From Streptococcus parasanguinis ATCC 15912 (lineage in GTDB: Bacteria; Bacillota; Bacilli; Lactobacillales; Streptococcaceae), in contig NC_015678.1 of NCBI RefSeq assembly GCF_000164675.2, positions 248,001-312,000 of the forward strand: DNA of 64,000 bases, read 5' to 3'. Below the pieces are notes generated by a model. It made no database searches. It was not told the origin of the DNA and was given only the letters and a program-made list of their open reading frames with translations. Below, piece after piece: positions 37,866 to 45,955 of the stretch. Each line of letters opens with the position of its first letter. Position 1 is the stretch's first letter. A program made the translations under genes and the position numbers.

Positions 37866-38040
37866 GAGAGTGGGACAGAAATCGGTAATTCGTTAGAATT
37901 CGATTTCGTCGTCCCACCTCCGCACAGTTGAGTAGGGCTGTAAAAGCTGATGAAATCAGCGTAGTAGAGCCCACGCAACCACTGCATCTTGCTCGACAAT
38001 CCAAAAATAATTGAGAGGCTAGGACTTTTGTCCCAGCCTC
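37866..38040 (+). repeat. 175-bp triple-hairpin repeat, copy 3
   Basis: Third copy, same length and orientation, 13 bp after pepN and convergent to the histidine kinase gene. Differs by single bases, including one in the middle stem (ACGCAAC where copies 1 and 2 have ACTCAAC). Its third stem GAGGCTAGGAC/GTCCCAGCCTC then ATCTTTT can end pepN transcription. Confidence 0.9.
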
Positions 38041-38093
38041 ATCTTTTGTTTTTCAATGAATTATTTGTATTGGATATCGAAGGAGAAGAATCA

Positions 38094-39371
38094 TTAGTTT
38101 ACTGGACTTGGTAAGAGGATCTCCGTTCGATAGTGGCCATTTTCTTTGAAGCGTTTGATAGTTCCTTGGTATTCTTGTACTAGGGAATCAACGTTTCGCA
38201 AGCCCCAACCATCTCTTTGACGTGTTTTACGAGTCTCTTGTTCCTGTTCATTAAAGGTATTGTTGATCGAAATAAATAGATTTTGTTGAAAATAACGTAT
38301 ATTCAGAGACAATGTTCTCTCTGATTTATCAGTCAATCGAAGGCAGGCTGAAATACTATTATCCAAACAATTTCCTAAAATAACAGCTAGAACATCGGGC
38401 TGAATAGATAGTTCTTGTGGGACAAAGCAGTCAATTTCTAATGCAATTTCATCTTCCACATCGTGCAGTTTTTGATTCAGTAAATAATTAACCGTTGGAT
38501 TTTTGGAGTAAAAGGTTTGTTTTCCTGAAATACTATCGGTTAACGATTGAAGATACTCTCTAGCTTCATCAGGATTTTCTTCTAGAAGTGCCAAGAGGGT
38601 TAAATGTTTATTTTTTAAGTCATGCCGAAGACTTTGCAACCGTTGGTATTCTTCTTGAGACTGCTGTGTTTCTCGTAATTGGAACTGAAGCTGTTCTTTA
38701 TCTAATTTATTTTGATAATAAGCGTGTTGTTGTTGAGAAATATGTAAGGTAAAATACAGCGAGGAAAACGACAATACAATAAGAGACAAGAGTGAAATGA
38801 CAGAAAGATAATCTGGTCCAAATACTTGCCCTTGAATAGCAGATACAGTAAAGGCAAAAATAATCGATAAAATCGGCACGATAAATTGATAAAGCCAATT
38901 TCTTCTAGATGTTGCCATGGTTAACTTTTGATGTGTTCGAAATAGCTGTCGAAGAACAAGAGTGATCACAGTTGAAAAAAGAAAACTGATAGCAAGGTAA
39001 CCACTAATCAGTTCTAAATTTTTCGATACTTTTGACAGTGGAAGAAATAGTTGGATAGCTTGATTGAGGACAGCTCCGGCTAATAATGTCAGGCTTGTTT
39101 GTAAGAATATCCAAAAAGAAGAATCACGAAAGGAGTAGCCAAAATAGAGTCCTACAAGAGAGGATTCTACAATACTCAGAAAGAGATTGCTAACTAAAAA
39201 AACGCGACTTTCTAAAAATAGAAACACAAGAGCCATATGAAAAAGCAAGAAACAACAAAGGGCTAAAAGTGTCTCTTTTGAATGTTTACTTTTGGATATT
39301 GGCCTATAAAATAAAACACTTGCCAGAAATAAGTCAAACAAGATACTAATGATCCGCAATCCTATTAGCAT
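38094..39371 (-). CDS. Sensor histidine kinase, peptide-sensor (AgrC/ComD/BlpH) type
   Basis: 425 residues. The N-terminal half has about six or seven transmembrane segments (residues 5-210), then a coiled coil, a phosphoacceptor box LQSLRHDLKNKH with His250, and a GHKL ATPase domain (VILGNCLDNSISACLRL, then DGWGLRNVDSLVQEY). This is the HPK10 class, normally sensing secreted peptides. It overlaps the response regulator stop by one base. It might instead respond to a peptide handled by the divergent ABC exporter; no double-glycine pheromone gene is visible. Confidence 0.88.
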   Translation of the reverse strand: MLIGLRIISILFDLFLASVLFYRPISKSKHSKETLLALCCFLLFHMALVFLFLESRVFLVSNLFLSIVESSLVGLYFGYSFRDSSFWIFLQTSLTLLAGAVLNQAIQLFLPLSKVSKNLELISGYLAISFLFSTVITLVLRQLFRTHQKLTMATSRRNWLYQFIVPILSIIFAFTVSAIQGQVFGPDYLSVISLLSLIVLSFSSLYFTLHISQQQHAYYQNKLDKEQLQFQLRETQQSQEEYQRLQSLRHDLKNKHLTLLALLEENPDEAREYLQSLTDSISGKQTFYSKNPTVNYLLNQKLHDVEDEIALEIDCFVPQELSIQPDVLAVILGNCLDNSISACLRLTDKSERTLSLNIRYFQQNLFISINNTFNEQEQETRKTRQRDGWGLRNVDSLVQEYQGTIKRFKENGHYRTEILLPSPVN

Positions 39372-40081
39372 TAGAAATTCCTTTCACTGAGGTAGTTATA
39401 GTATTTTTCTTTAAAAGAAGACTGGAACTTACGACTAATTGGAAGTGAATGCTCCTCGGTTCTATTTAGCAAAATAGTTACTGTTTTCGCATCAAAATCT
39501 TTGATATATTTGGGATTTACAATATAAGAAGCATGAATTTGAATAAAATAATCAGGTAGTTTATCTAAAATGTCTTGAGTTTTCAGTAAGGACTTATAGG
39601 TATCTGCTAGTGTGTAAATAAAAACGGAACGCTTATCTTTCTCAAAATAGGTAATGTCACTTAAAGGAATAGAGTAACTTTGTTTTCCAAATGAGAAGTT
39701 AAAGATGGTTTGTCCTAAATCTAAATAACGTAAAATTCTGTCTACTACCTTATTTAACCTTTGGGGTTCAAATGGTTTTACTAAGTAATCAAAAGTCTGT
39801 ACTTCAAATACTTGTTCCATGTAATCACGATAGTTGGTCACAAAAATAATGGGGATAAAAGGATTGAACTGACGAATTTCACGTGCAAGGTCAATTCCAG
39901 TAATTTGTGGCATATCAATATCCAAAAAAACACAATGTGTATCCCTTGTTAACTGTTCTAGCATTTTTTGTGGATTTGTATATAGTTTTGTTTCTACAGG
40001 AACCTTGTCGTAAGAAAGTAAATACTGTTCTAACTGACTAGCATCTCTAGTTGAGTCATCACAAATAACGACGTTTAACAT
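39371..40081 (-). CDS. LytTR-family response regulator (AgrA/ComE/BlpR type)
   Basis: 236 residues. Receiver domain with the acidic pocket at CDD (residues 7-9), phosphoacceptor Asp54 in VFLDIDMP, and the conserved Lys in YLVKPFE; residues about 135-236 are a LytTR DNA-binding domain (IPLSDITYFEKDKRSVFIYT, QIHASYIVNPKYI). Such regulators bind pairs of 9-bp direct repeats spaced 12 bp, and exactly such a pair is present upstream at 40110-40139. The ATG is preceded on the minus strand by AAGGGGGAC. Confidence 0.92.
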   Translation of the reverse strand: MLNVVICDDSTRDASQLEQYLLSYDKVPVETKLYTNPQKMLEQLTRDTHCVFLDIDMPQITGIDLAREIRQFNPFIPIIFVTNYRDYMEQVFEVQTFDYLVKPFEPQRLNKVVDRILRYLDLGQTIFNFSFGKQSYSIPLSDITYFEKDKRSVFIYTLADTYKSLLKTQDILDKLPDYFIQIHASYIVNPKYIKDFDAKTVTILLNRTEEHSLPISRKFQSSFKEKYYNYLSERNF

Positions 40082-40109
40082 AAGTCCCCCTTATCAAATT
40101 GAGTTGGCT

Positions 40110-40139
40110 AATTATGACACTTAAATGGTAAATCATGAC
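40110..40139. promoter_or_regulatory. Candidate LytTR regulator binding site
   Basis: AATTATGAC (40110-40118) and AATCATGAC (40131-40139), 8 of 9 identical, separated by 12 bp (21-bp period, two helical turns). A -10-like TATTAT or TACAAT lies 24-29 bp further on toward the ABC genes (40164-40174). It is in the divergent gap, so it could govern both directions. Confidence 0.6.
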
Positions 40140-40229
40140 GTAAACCATGGAAAGTCATATGTTTATTATACAATAATCTTATCAAAAATGAAGGAAGCTG
40201 GGACAATCTTCTCAGTCTTGAGTGATGAG

Positions 40230-41144
40230 ATGAAGACATTTTCGACACTGACTATCAAAGATTTGACAAAATCATTCGATAAGCAACATTTTGCTAATAA
40301 CCATATTTCCTTAGAAATAGAAGCTGCTAAAATTACAGCTTTTTTAGGACACAATGGTGCTGGTAAGTCCACCCTCTTAAATCAAATGATTGGTTTTACC
40401 AAACCTGATAAAGGAGATGTATGCTATGGAGACATTTCTTTTGTACAGAATCGTAAACAAGCTCGCTCAATGATGAGCTATATGTCGCAACAGTATGCAC
40501 CACTTGAAAAATTAACGGTGGAACAAAACTTAGAAATGCTTGGAAGAATGAGAGGATTAAACACCTTAGATTTACAAAAAGAAATGGATCAGCTCTTAAC
40601 CGAGTTGGAAATTAAGGAGTACCGGGCAAAACAAGGAAAGGATCTCTCAGGCGGTTTAAAGCGTCTAACTTCTTTTGCAATGGCTTTGATCGGATCTCCG
40701 ACCATTATTCTTCTTGATGAGCCGACGAACGATGTCGATCCAATACGTCGTGAAAAACAGTGGCAATTATTACAGAAGCTGGCTCATAAAGGGCATACCA
40801 TTATTATTGTGACACATAACTTGTTGGAAGTTGAAAAATATGCAGACAACTATGCCTTATTTAACCATGGGAAGTTAATCAAATCAGGACCAGTTCAGCA
40901 AATAACCTATCAAAAACAGTATCAAATCTCTTTTGAGTTTAGGAATGAAGATAGCTTAGCTCTATTCCAAGATTATACCATTATCAATGGTTCGATTTGC
41001 CAGATTGAAATAGAAGAGAAGGAGTTAACAAGACTGCTACCAAAAATAACACAGGAATTGGATCGAAAGAATATTTTTAATCTGTCACTTACTCAGAAAA
41101 ACGTATCCATTTCAGATCTTTATAGAGAGGAGTTGACAAACTGA
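40230..41144 (+). CDS. ABC-2 transporter ATP-binding protein
   Basis: 304 residues from ATG 40230. Walker A GHNGAGKST is at residues 40-48; the signature is DLSGGLKRL, Walker [14 protein letters not shown] and the H-loop VTHN. The C-terminal 80 residues are a regulatory extension as in exporter ATPases. The start is uncertain: in-frame ATGs at 40188 and 40125 exist, but the ABC fold begins at 40230 and the upstream ones fall in the promoter or leader. It partners the permease one base downstream. Its cargo is unknown; a bacteriocin, peptide or self-immunity role fits the adjoining peptide-type two-component system. Confidence 0.85.
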   Translation: MKTFSTLTIKDLTKSFDKQHFANNHISLEIEAAKITAFLGHNGAGKSTLLNQMIGFTKPDKGDVCYGDISFVQNRKQARSMMSYMSQQYAPLEKLTVEQNLEMLGRMRGLNTLDLQKEMDQLLTELEIKEYRAKQGKDLSGGLKRLTSFAMALIGSPTIILLDEPTNDVDPIRREKQWQLLQKLAHKGHTIIIVTHNLLEVEKYADNYALFNHGKLIKSGPVQQITYQKQYQISFEFRNEDSLALFQDYTIINGSICQIEIEEKELTRLLPKITQELDRKNIFNLSLTQKNVSISDLYREELTN

Positions 41145-41145
41145 T

Positions 41146-41868
41146 ATGACTCAATTTTTTTACTTACTTCGTTGGAACTATCTTCGTCAAAAAGATCTAT
41201 TTCTACTCTTTACGCTAGCTCAGGTTCTGTTATCCATTTCACTTCTTTTTGGTTATCCACTAGTGATCGGTGAGATTGATACGACAGCTGCCTACTATCT
41301 CTCTTCTGGTTCAGTTCTGATAGGAATCATTTCTATTGGCTGTACGATCTCATCACCTGTTATAGCAAATGCGAAGTCAGAAGGACATGTAGACTATGTA
41401 CGAGCCCTTCCAATACCACGAATTCTGATTTCCTTAGCAGATCTTTGGATGTGGATGATAGCTATTTTGCCTGGAGTATTCATTTCTGTTATACTGGGCT
41501 ATTTTCGTTTTTCTGTCCGCCTAAATGTATCTGTTCTGGCTGTTTTCATCCTATTTCTGATCTGTCTTACGATGATCAGTCTTGGATTTGCCATTGCGTA
41601 TACTTTTTCTCCCAATATTGTCACGCTGATGTCTCAGTTGATTCTCATGATTGGTTTGATGTTTTCACCAATCATGTACCCTGCAAGTCGTCTTCCAGAT
41701 TGGATAAACCATCTCTATCATGTTCTTCCATTTGTCCCTTCTGTCAACCTCCTACGAGCTTGTGTCTATAGTCATGGTCACGTCTCGTTTTTTGACTTCA
41801 CCATTCTGATCATCTGGATTTTGTTAACACAGTTACTGATCTTGAAAGTTCTTTATAAGGAAAAATAA
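41146..41868 (+). CDS. ABC-2 type exporter permease
   Basis: 240 residues with six hydrophobic helices (near residues 20, 50, 100, 130, 160 and 215) and an ABC-2 membrane signature (QLILMIGLMFSPIMYPASRLPDWI). It begins one base after the ATPase stop. Together they would export or flip a small substrate under control of the divergent two-component system. Confidence 0.85.
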   Translation: MTQFFYLLRWNYLRQKDLFLLFTLAQVLLSISLLFGYPLVIGEIDTTAAYYLSSGSVLIGIISIGCTISSPVIANAKSEGHVDYVRALPIPRILISLADLWMWMIAILPGVFISVILGYFRFSVRLNVSVLAVFILFLICLTMISLGFAIAYTFSPNIVTLMSQLILMIGLMFSPIMYPASRLPDWINHLYHVLPFVPSVNLLRACVYSHGHVSFFDFTILIIWILLTQLLILKVLYKEK

Positions 41869-41882
41869 AGGAAGGAGGATCT

Positions 41883-41957
41883 ATGTTTTTCATCATTAAA
41901 ACAGTGTTCTCTTTAAAAGGAGTTCAATTGAAAAGATTTATACATGTATCCCTATAA
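41883..41957 (+). CDS. Possible 24-residue peptide (MFFIIKTVFSLKGVQ...FIHVSL)
   Basis: A short frame with a very strong ribosome site (GGAAGGAGG, 5 bases before the ATG), immediately 3' of the ABC permease and just upstream of a good terminator. The peptide is hydrophobic with four basic residues counting His and no acidic ones; there is no double-glycine leader. It could be a signalling or toxin-like peptide, a leader fragment, or chance. No homology is recognised. Confidence 0.35.
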   Translation: MFFIIKTVFSLKGVQLKRFIHVSL

Positions 41958-41962
41958 CAAAA

Positions 41963-41994
41963 ATCAACATCTGTGTTCAGATGTTGATATTTTT
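41963..41994 (+). terminator. Terminator of the ABC-2 operon
   Basis: ATCAACATCT, loop GTGTTC, AGATGTTGAT then ATTTTT: perfect 10-bp stem. Also close to the 3' end of bioY on the other strand. Confidence 0.88.
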
Positions 41995-42020
41995 AATATA
42001 TCCGCTAAGACCTTTGTATC

Positions 42021-42554
42021 TTATTTGAAATACCAGTGGTGTTTGAGGCTAGCAAAAATCGCCTTGCTGGTGATCGTGATGATGATCAGTTTGATGAGGT
42101 CTGCAAGGATAAAGGGAGCAACGACCAAAGCAAATGCTTTTTGGAGATCAGTATGCGTGATCAGCATAAAGCCGATAGCTCCTGATACAAAGAGGAGAGC
42201 ACTACTGAGGAGATTGGCAAAAAAGATAGTGAAAATGCTGGATTTAGCATTGGTAAATAGAGATGTGATCCATGCACGGAATGGGAAGAAGAGGAGGAAA
42301 CCAGCAGTAGGACCAAGGAAATGCGAAGCACCACCAGCACCTCCGGCAAATACTGGAAAACCTAAGAAGCCTAAAAGCAGGTAAAGACAGACTGTGACAA
42401 AGGAATGGCTGGGTTTATAGATGGTTCCGATAATCCCGATCATGAGTGTCTGCAGGGTCAAAGGAATTGGTCCAAATGGAATGGTGAATTGAGATAGGAC
42501 GGAGATCATGGCCACTCCAATGGAGATGAGAACTAAGGGAAAGATTTTCTTCAT
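42021..42554 (-). CDS. bioY: Biotin transporter substrate-binding subunit BioY
   Basis: 177 residues from the minus-strand ATG at 42554, with AGAGG eight bases before; an ATG 21 bases upstream lies within the operator. Six helices; hallmark segments PFGPIPLTLQTLMIGI, GAGGASHFLGPTAGFLLFFP. It is the S-component of an ECF-type vitamin importer, working with EcfAA'T encoded elsewhere, or alone. Biotin-responsive control is suggested by the operator at 42558-42587. Confidence 0.95.
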   Translation of the reverse strand: MKKIFPLVLISIGVAMISVLSQFTIPFGPIPLTLQTLMIGIIGTIYKPSHSFVTVCLYLLLGFLGFPVFAGGAGGASHFLGPTAGFLLFFPFRAWITSLFTNAKSSIFTIFFANLLSSALLFVSGAIGFMLITHTDLQKAFALVVAPFILADLIKLIIITITSKAIFASLKHHWYFK

Positions 42555-42557
42555 ATC

Positions 42558-42587
42558 AGTTAACCTCTTGTTCATTTTATGGTAACT
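42558..42587 (-). promoter_or_regulatory. Candidate BirA operator of bioY
   Basis: Inverted half-sites AGTTAACC (42558-42565) and GGTAACT (42581-42587) around 15 bp, close to the known Firmicutes BirA consensus TTGTTAACC-N14/15-GGTTAACAA. It covers the expected transcription start, so BirA-biotinyl-AMP binding would block bioY. Confidence 0.6.
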
Positions 42588-42616
42588 ATTCTACAATAAG
42601 AGGCTCAACCTGTCAA
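42588..42616 (-). promoter_or_regulatory. bioY promoter
   Basis: On the minus strand TTGACA (42611-42616), 17-bp spacer, TAGAAT (42588-42593). Confidence 0.75.
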
Positions 42617-42640
42617 TAGCCCACGCTTATTTTAGGATTT

Positions 42641-42684
42641 TTTAAGTAAAAATTTAGGCAGGCTTAAGACTCTTGAAGTATAAT
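42641..42684 (+). promoter_or_regulatory. Promoter of the Gly/Gln-rich protein gene, with possible CiaR half-sites
   Basis: TATAAT at 42679-42684. Upstream lie TTTAAG (42641), TTTAGG (42653) and CTTAAG (42663), resembling imperfect copies of the CiaR repeat TTTAAG-N5-TTTAAG, though spacing is 12 and 10 rather than 11. Confidence 0.35.
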
Positions 42685-42760
42685 CGCCATACTTAAAGGA
42701 TCGAGCTCCCTTTAAAATTTAAAAGACAAGTACTTGTAAAAAAAGATAAAAGGTAAAAAG

Positions 42761-43279
42761 ATGAATCAAAAAGAAACAAAACAAGTAGTCGAAACGCAAG
42801 AATCAAAAGAAAAAATGGTTGTCCTCAAACGAAGCCCTAAGTGGTGGATTGGAATGGCAGCAGTTGGTGGATTGTTGGTCGGTGCTGGAAGCGGCTTTGG
42901 TGTCGGTGTCATCGCCTCTCAATCTTCCAATAACCAACAATTTTCTCAACCAGTCCAAACGGGTCAAAACCAAGGATCTAATCAGAAACAAAATAGTCAA
43001 AATGGCCATGCTTCACAAGGAAACCAGCAAAATGGCGGCCCTCAAGGAGGTGGTCCACAAGGTGGTGGCCAAGGTGGCCCGCAAGGAGGTGGTCCTGGTC
43101 AGATGCCGCAAGAAGGCAATGGTGGCCCACAAGGGAATGGTCCAGAAAATGGCATGAACCAATCTAGCGGACAAAAAGGGAACCAGGGTTCCTCTAAAAA
43201 GTCCAATAAGAAGAATTCAAAAAATAAAAACAAGACGAGTGATAGTCAAAGTAACAAAGAAAACACGACAAATTCATAG
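42761..43279 (+). CDS. Single-pass membrane protein with Gly/Gln/Pro-rich low-complexity tail
   Basis: 172 residues. A charged cytoplasmic N-terminus (1-27), one transmembrane helix (about 28-52: WWIGMAAVGGLLVGAGSGFG), a Gln/Asn/Ser-rich stretch, a GGPQGGGPQGGGQGGPQGGG-type block (about residues 92-130) and a Lys/Ser/Asn-rich C-terminus. It lacks an LPXTG motif. The tail is presumably extracellular and disordered. I do not recognise a family; such proteins are seen near stress two-component systems. It lies 135 bp upstream of ciaR, same strand, with its own promoter. Confidence 0.7.
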   Translation: MNQKETKQVVETQESKEKMVVLKRSPKWWIGMAAVGGLLVGAGSGFGVGVIASQSSNNQQFSQPVQTGQNQGSNQKQNSQNGHASQGNQQNGGPQGGGPQGGGQGGPQGGGPGQMPQEGNGGPQGNGPENGMNQSSGQKGNQGSSKKSNKKNSKNKNKTSDSQSNKENTTNS

Positions 43280-43353
43280 AATTAGCCTTCCTCAGGCAGG
43301 CTGAGTTTGATCATAAAACCAGGTTCTAAACTATAGGAAATGAAGGCAAGTCG

Positions 43354-43362
43354 TGTTATAAT
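43354..43362 (+). promoter_or_regulatory. ciaRH extended -10 promoter
   Basis: TGT-TATAAT (extended -10) 53 bp upstream of the ciaR start; no clear -35. Confidence 0.6.
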
Positions 43363-43414
43363 GGTTAAGAATAGATTAGAAAGACTCACTCACGAAAGAG
43401 AAGAGGATACGACG

Positions 43415-44095
43415 ATGATTAAAATTCTATTGGTCGAAGATGACCTTGGTTTGTCAAATTCAGTATTTGATTTTTTAGATGATTTTGCGGACGTCATGCA
43501 GGTCTTTGACGGAGAAGAAGGTCTTTACGAAGCAGAAAGCGGGATCTATGATTTGATTTTGCTGGACCTCATGCTTCCTGAAAAAGACGGCTTCCATGTC
43601 TTGAAAGAATTGCGTGAAAAAGGCGTGACAACCCCTGTTTTGATCATGACAGCTAAAGAAAGTCTGGATGACAAAGGACACGGATTTGAGCTGGGGGCAG
43701 ACGATTACCTCACCAAACCTTTCTACCTAGAAGAGCTTAAGATGCGGATTCAAGCCCTCTTGAAGCGCTCAGGAAAAGTGAATGAAAACACCCTTAATTA
43801 TGGCAATTTGAAGGTTAACTTATCTACCAATTCGACTTACGTGGACGGTAAGGAAGTGGAACTTCTTGGGAAGGAATTTGATCTCTTGGTCTATTTCCTT
43901 CAAAACCAAAATGTCATCCTTCCAAAAACACAGATTTTCGATCGCCTTTGGGGCTTTGACAGTGATACGACCATCTCTGTTGTTGAGGTCTATGTTTCAA
44001 AAATCCGTAAGAAATTAAAAGGTACTGATTTCGTTGAGAGCTTGCAAACATTGCGCAGTGTGGGGTATATCTTAAAAGATGCTAACCAGAATTAA
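43415..44095 (+). CDS. ciaR: Response regulator CiaR
   Basis: 226 residues from ATG 43415, with AGAGG upstream; a longer in-frame reading from 43340 crosses the promoter. OmpR/PhoB family: acidic pocket EDD (8-10), phosphoacceptor Asp51 in LILLDLMLP, Lys in YLTKPF, and a C-terminal winged helix ([24 protein letters not shown]). Almost the whole sequence matches pneumococcal CiaR as I recall it. CiaR controls HtrA, small csRNAs, competence and beta-lactam tolerance. ciaH overlaps its end. Confidence 0.97.
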   Translation: MIKILLVEDDLGLSNSVFDFLDDFADVMQVFDGEEGLYEAESGIYDLILLDLMLPEKDGFHVLKELREKGVTTPVLIMTAKESLDDKGHGFELGADDYLTKPFYLEELKMRIQALLKRSGKVNENTLNYGNLKVNLSTNSTYVDGKEVELLGKEFDLLVYFLQNQNVILPKTQIFDRLWGFDSDTTISVVEVYVSKIRKKLKGTDFVESLQTLRSVGYILKDANQN

Positions 44096-45449
44096 GAAAA
44101 CTGTCGGAGAAGATGATTTTTCCTACTTCATCCGATATTTTGGGCTCTTTACCTTGATATTTTCAGCAATGACCTTGATTATCATTCAGGTTATGCGCTC
44201 GAGTCTCTATACAACTGTCGATGAGAACCTCAAGACTTTAAGTAAGGATCCTTATTCGCTAGCGGCTATTGCTTATCGGGACCAGCGACAATCGAAAGAT
44301 AAGGATAATGATGAAGATCCTGAGGTGATGATCCCAGATCATGATAAATCAGAACCCAAAGGAGATGTCACATCCAATACCACTGTTGTATTGCTCAACA
44401 GAAATTATGAAAATCTGACGACAGGCAACGGATTTTTAAACTTTAAATCTGTCACTTTTGGCCGGAAGTTGCTCAACAAAGTTTCCCAGCTCCAAATTAC
44501 AAATAGCTACGGGAAAAAAGAAAGTTACCGTGCTTATATGACAGATTTGGGATTGACTGATGATGGGGGAAGTGACGTCAAGTATGCGGTTATCATGACC
44601 AATATTAGTCAGTTGGAGCAGACGAGTGAAGAGCACGAAAGCCAAATCGCTCTTGTCATGATCTGCTTCTGGGGAATTTCTTTGTTTGCTAGTCTTTTCC
44701 TAGCACGTCTCAGCGTTAAACCCCTTCTTGAGAGTATGCAAAAGCAAAAGGCTTTCGTAGAAAATGCCTCCCATGAATTGCGGACGCCTTTAGCAGTCCT
44801 GCAAAATCGCCTCGAAACGCTTTTTAGAAAGCCTGAGGCGACCATTATGGAATCGAGTGAGAGTATTGCATCCAGCTTGGATGAAGTTCGAAATATGAAG
44901 CTCTTGACCACCAACCTTCTTAATATTGCCCGGAGGGATGATGGCTTGAAGCCAGAGATAGAAGAAATTGAGCCAAGCTTTTTCGATCAGACCTTCTCGA
45001 ATTTTGAGATCATTGCGGAAGAAAATGGCAAATTCTTCCAGGGGGACAATCAGGTGGACAAAGTCATTTGTTCTGATAAAACGCTCCTCAAGCAGTTGAT
45101 GACCATTCTCTATGACAATGCCTTGAAGTACACCGACGAAGATGGTGAGATTCAGTTTGAAGTCCAGTTGAAGGACAAAAATCTTCTTTTGAGAGCACTG
45201 GATAATGGACCTGGTGTTCGAGACGAGGACAAGAAACGGATCTTTGATCGTTTTTACCGGGTGGATAAAGCCAGAACCCGTCAAAAAGGTGGATTTGGTT
45301 TGGGACTATCTTTAGCCAAACAAATTGTAGAGGCTTTTAAGGGAACCATTCAAGTTAAAGATAATAAACCAAAAGGTTCCATCTTTGAAGTAAAATTATC
45401 CATCAAGACGGAAAGTCGTAAAAAAATCGTTCATAATTTAAAAAAATAG
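44079..45449 (+). CDS. ciaH: Sensor histidine kinase CiaH
   Basis: 456 residues. TM1 about residues 23-45, an extracellular sensor region of about 150 residues that includes an acidic, Lys-rich insert ([11 protein letters not shown]), TM2 about 190-212, phosphoacceptor His232 in [17 protein letters not shown]-box [11 protein letters not shown], and [16 protein letters not shown]. Starts 17 bases before the ciaR stop. The partner of CiaR; senses envelope state by an unknown signal. Confidence 0.97.
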   Translation: MLTRIKKTVGEDDFSYFIRYFGLFTLIFSAMTLIIIQVMRSSLYTTVDENLKTLSKDPYSLAAIAYRDQRQSKDKDNDEDPEVMIPDHDKSEPKGDVTSNTTVVLLNRNYENLTTGNGFLNFKSVTFGRKLLNKVSQLQITNSYGKKESYRAYMTDLGLTDDGGSDVKYAVIMTNISQLEQTSEEHESQIALVMICFWGISLFASLFLARLSVKPLLESMQKQKAFVENASHELRTPLAVLQNRLETLFRKPEATIMESSESIASSLDEVRNMKLLTTNLLNIARRDDGLKPEIEEIEPSFFDQTFSNFEIIAEENGKFFQGDNQVDKVICSDKTLLKQLMTILYDNALKYTDEDGEIQFEVQLKDKNLLLRALDNGPGVRDEDKKRIFDRFYRVDKARTRQKGGFGLGLSLAKQIVEAFKGTIQVKDNKPKGSIFEVKLSIKTESRKKIVHNLKK

Positions 45450-45464
45450 AAAAGAGGAAAACTT

Positions 45465-45845
45465 ATGAGTTCAAAAATGTTGCACACTTGCCTTCGTGTA
45501 GAAAACTTAGAAAAATCAATCGCTTTTTACCAAGATGCTTTTGGTTTTGAAGAAAAACGTCGGAAAGATTTTCCAGACTACAAGTTTACGATTGTCTATT
45601 TGGCCTTGCCTGGAGATGACTATGAGTTGGAATTGACTTATAATTATGACCACGGTCCATATGTGATCGGAGATGGCTATGCTCACGTTGCCTTGAGTAC
45701 TCCTGATCTAGAAGGTTTGAATGCTGAACACAAGGCTAAAGGCTATGAAGTGACGGAACCCAAAGGTCTTCCAGGAACGAAACCGAATTACTATTTCGTT
45801 GTAGATCCGGATGGGTATAAAGTAGAAGTCATTCGCGAAAAATAA
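45465..45845 (+). CDS. gloA: Glyoxalase I (lactoylglutathione lyase) family protein
   Basis: 126 residues, the size of prokaryotic glyoxalase I. Metal ligands are plausible at His7 (MLHTCLRV), the Glu of ELELTYN, His in YAHVAL and the C-terminal Glu of YKVEVI. It would detoxify methylglyoxal; streptococci vary in the thiol used. AGAGGAAA precedes the ATG 15 bp after ciaH, so it may be co-transcribed with ciaRH. Confidence 0.88.
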   Translation: MSSKMLHTCLRVENLEKSIAFYQDAFGFEEKRRKDFPDYKFTIVYLALPGDDYELELTYNYDHGPYVIGDGYAHVALSTPDLEGLNAEHKAKGYEVTEPKGLPGTKPNYYFVVDPDGYKVEVIREK

Positions 45846-45859
45846 GAGTAATTAAAAAT

Positions 45860-45898
45860 AGGGGCCACTGCCGGTGACGACAGTCGCCCTCTTTTTTA
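45860..45898 (+). terminator. Terminator after the glyoxalase gene
   Basis: GGGCCACTG pairs with CAGTCGCCC (one mismatch) before CTCTTTTTT. Confidence 0.85.
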
Positions 45899-45940
45899 TG
45901 AAACCATTTACAAAAAAGGAATGTTTTTTCGATAGAAATT

Positions 45941-45949
45941 TGCTATAAT
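45941..45949 (+). promoter_or_regulatory. Extended -10 promoter of the deacetylase gene
   Basis: TGC-TATAAT; start predicted about 45955-45956, at the ATG itself, and there is no ribosome site between. Confidence 0.65.
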
Positions 45950-45955
45950 AAAGTT

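Noticed and set aside
20777..38000. Open minus-strand frames inside all three 175-bp repeats that encode the same peptide (containing LYYADFISFYSPTQLCGGGT)
   Set aside because: They are identical only because the DNA repeats are. There is no ribosome site, the frames run across hairpins and into unrelated flanks, and the ends differ between copies.
40125..40229. An N-terminal extension of 35 residues on the ABC-2 ATPase
   Set aside because: It would be read through the regulator repeats and promoter, and lacks a ribosome site; the ABC fold starts at 40230. A start at 40188 remains possible.
41944..42384. A 146-codon plus-strand frame antisense to bioY
   Set aside because: It is the reverse of a clear six-helix BioY protein; its Lys/Arg-rich and Pro-rich composition is typical of an antisense shadow.
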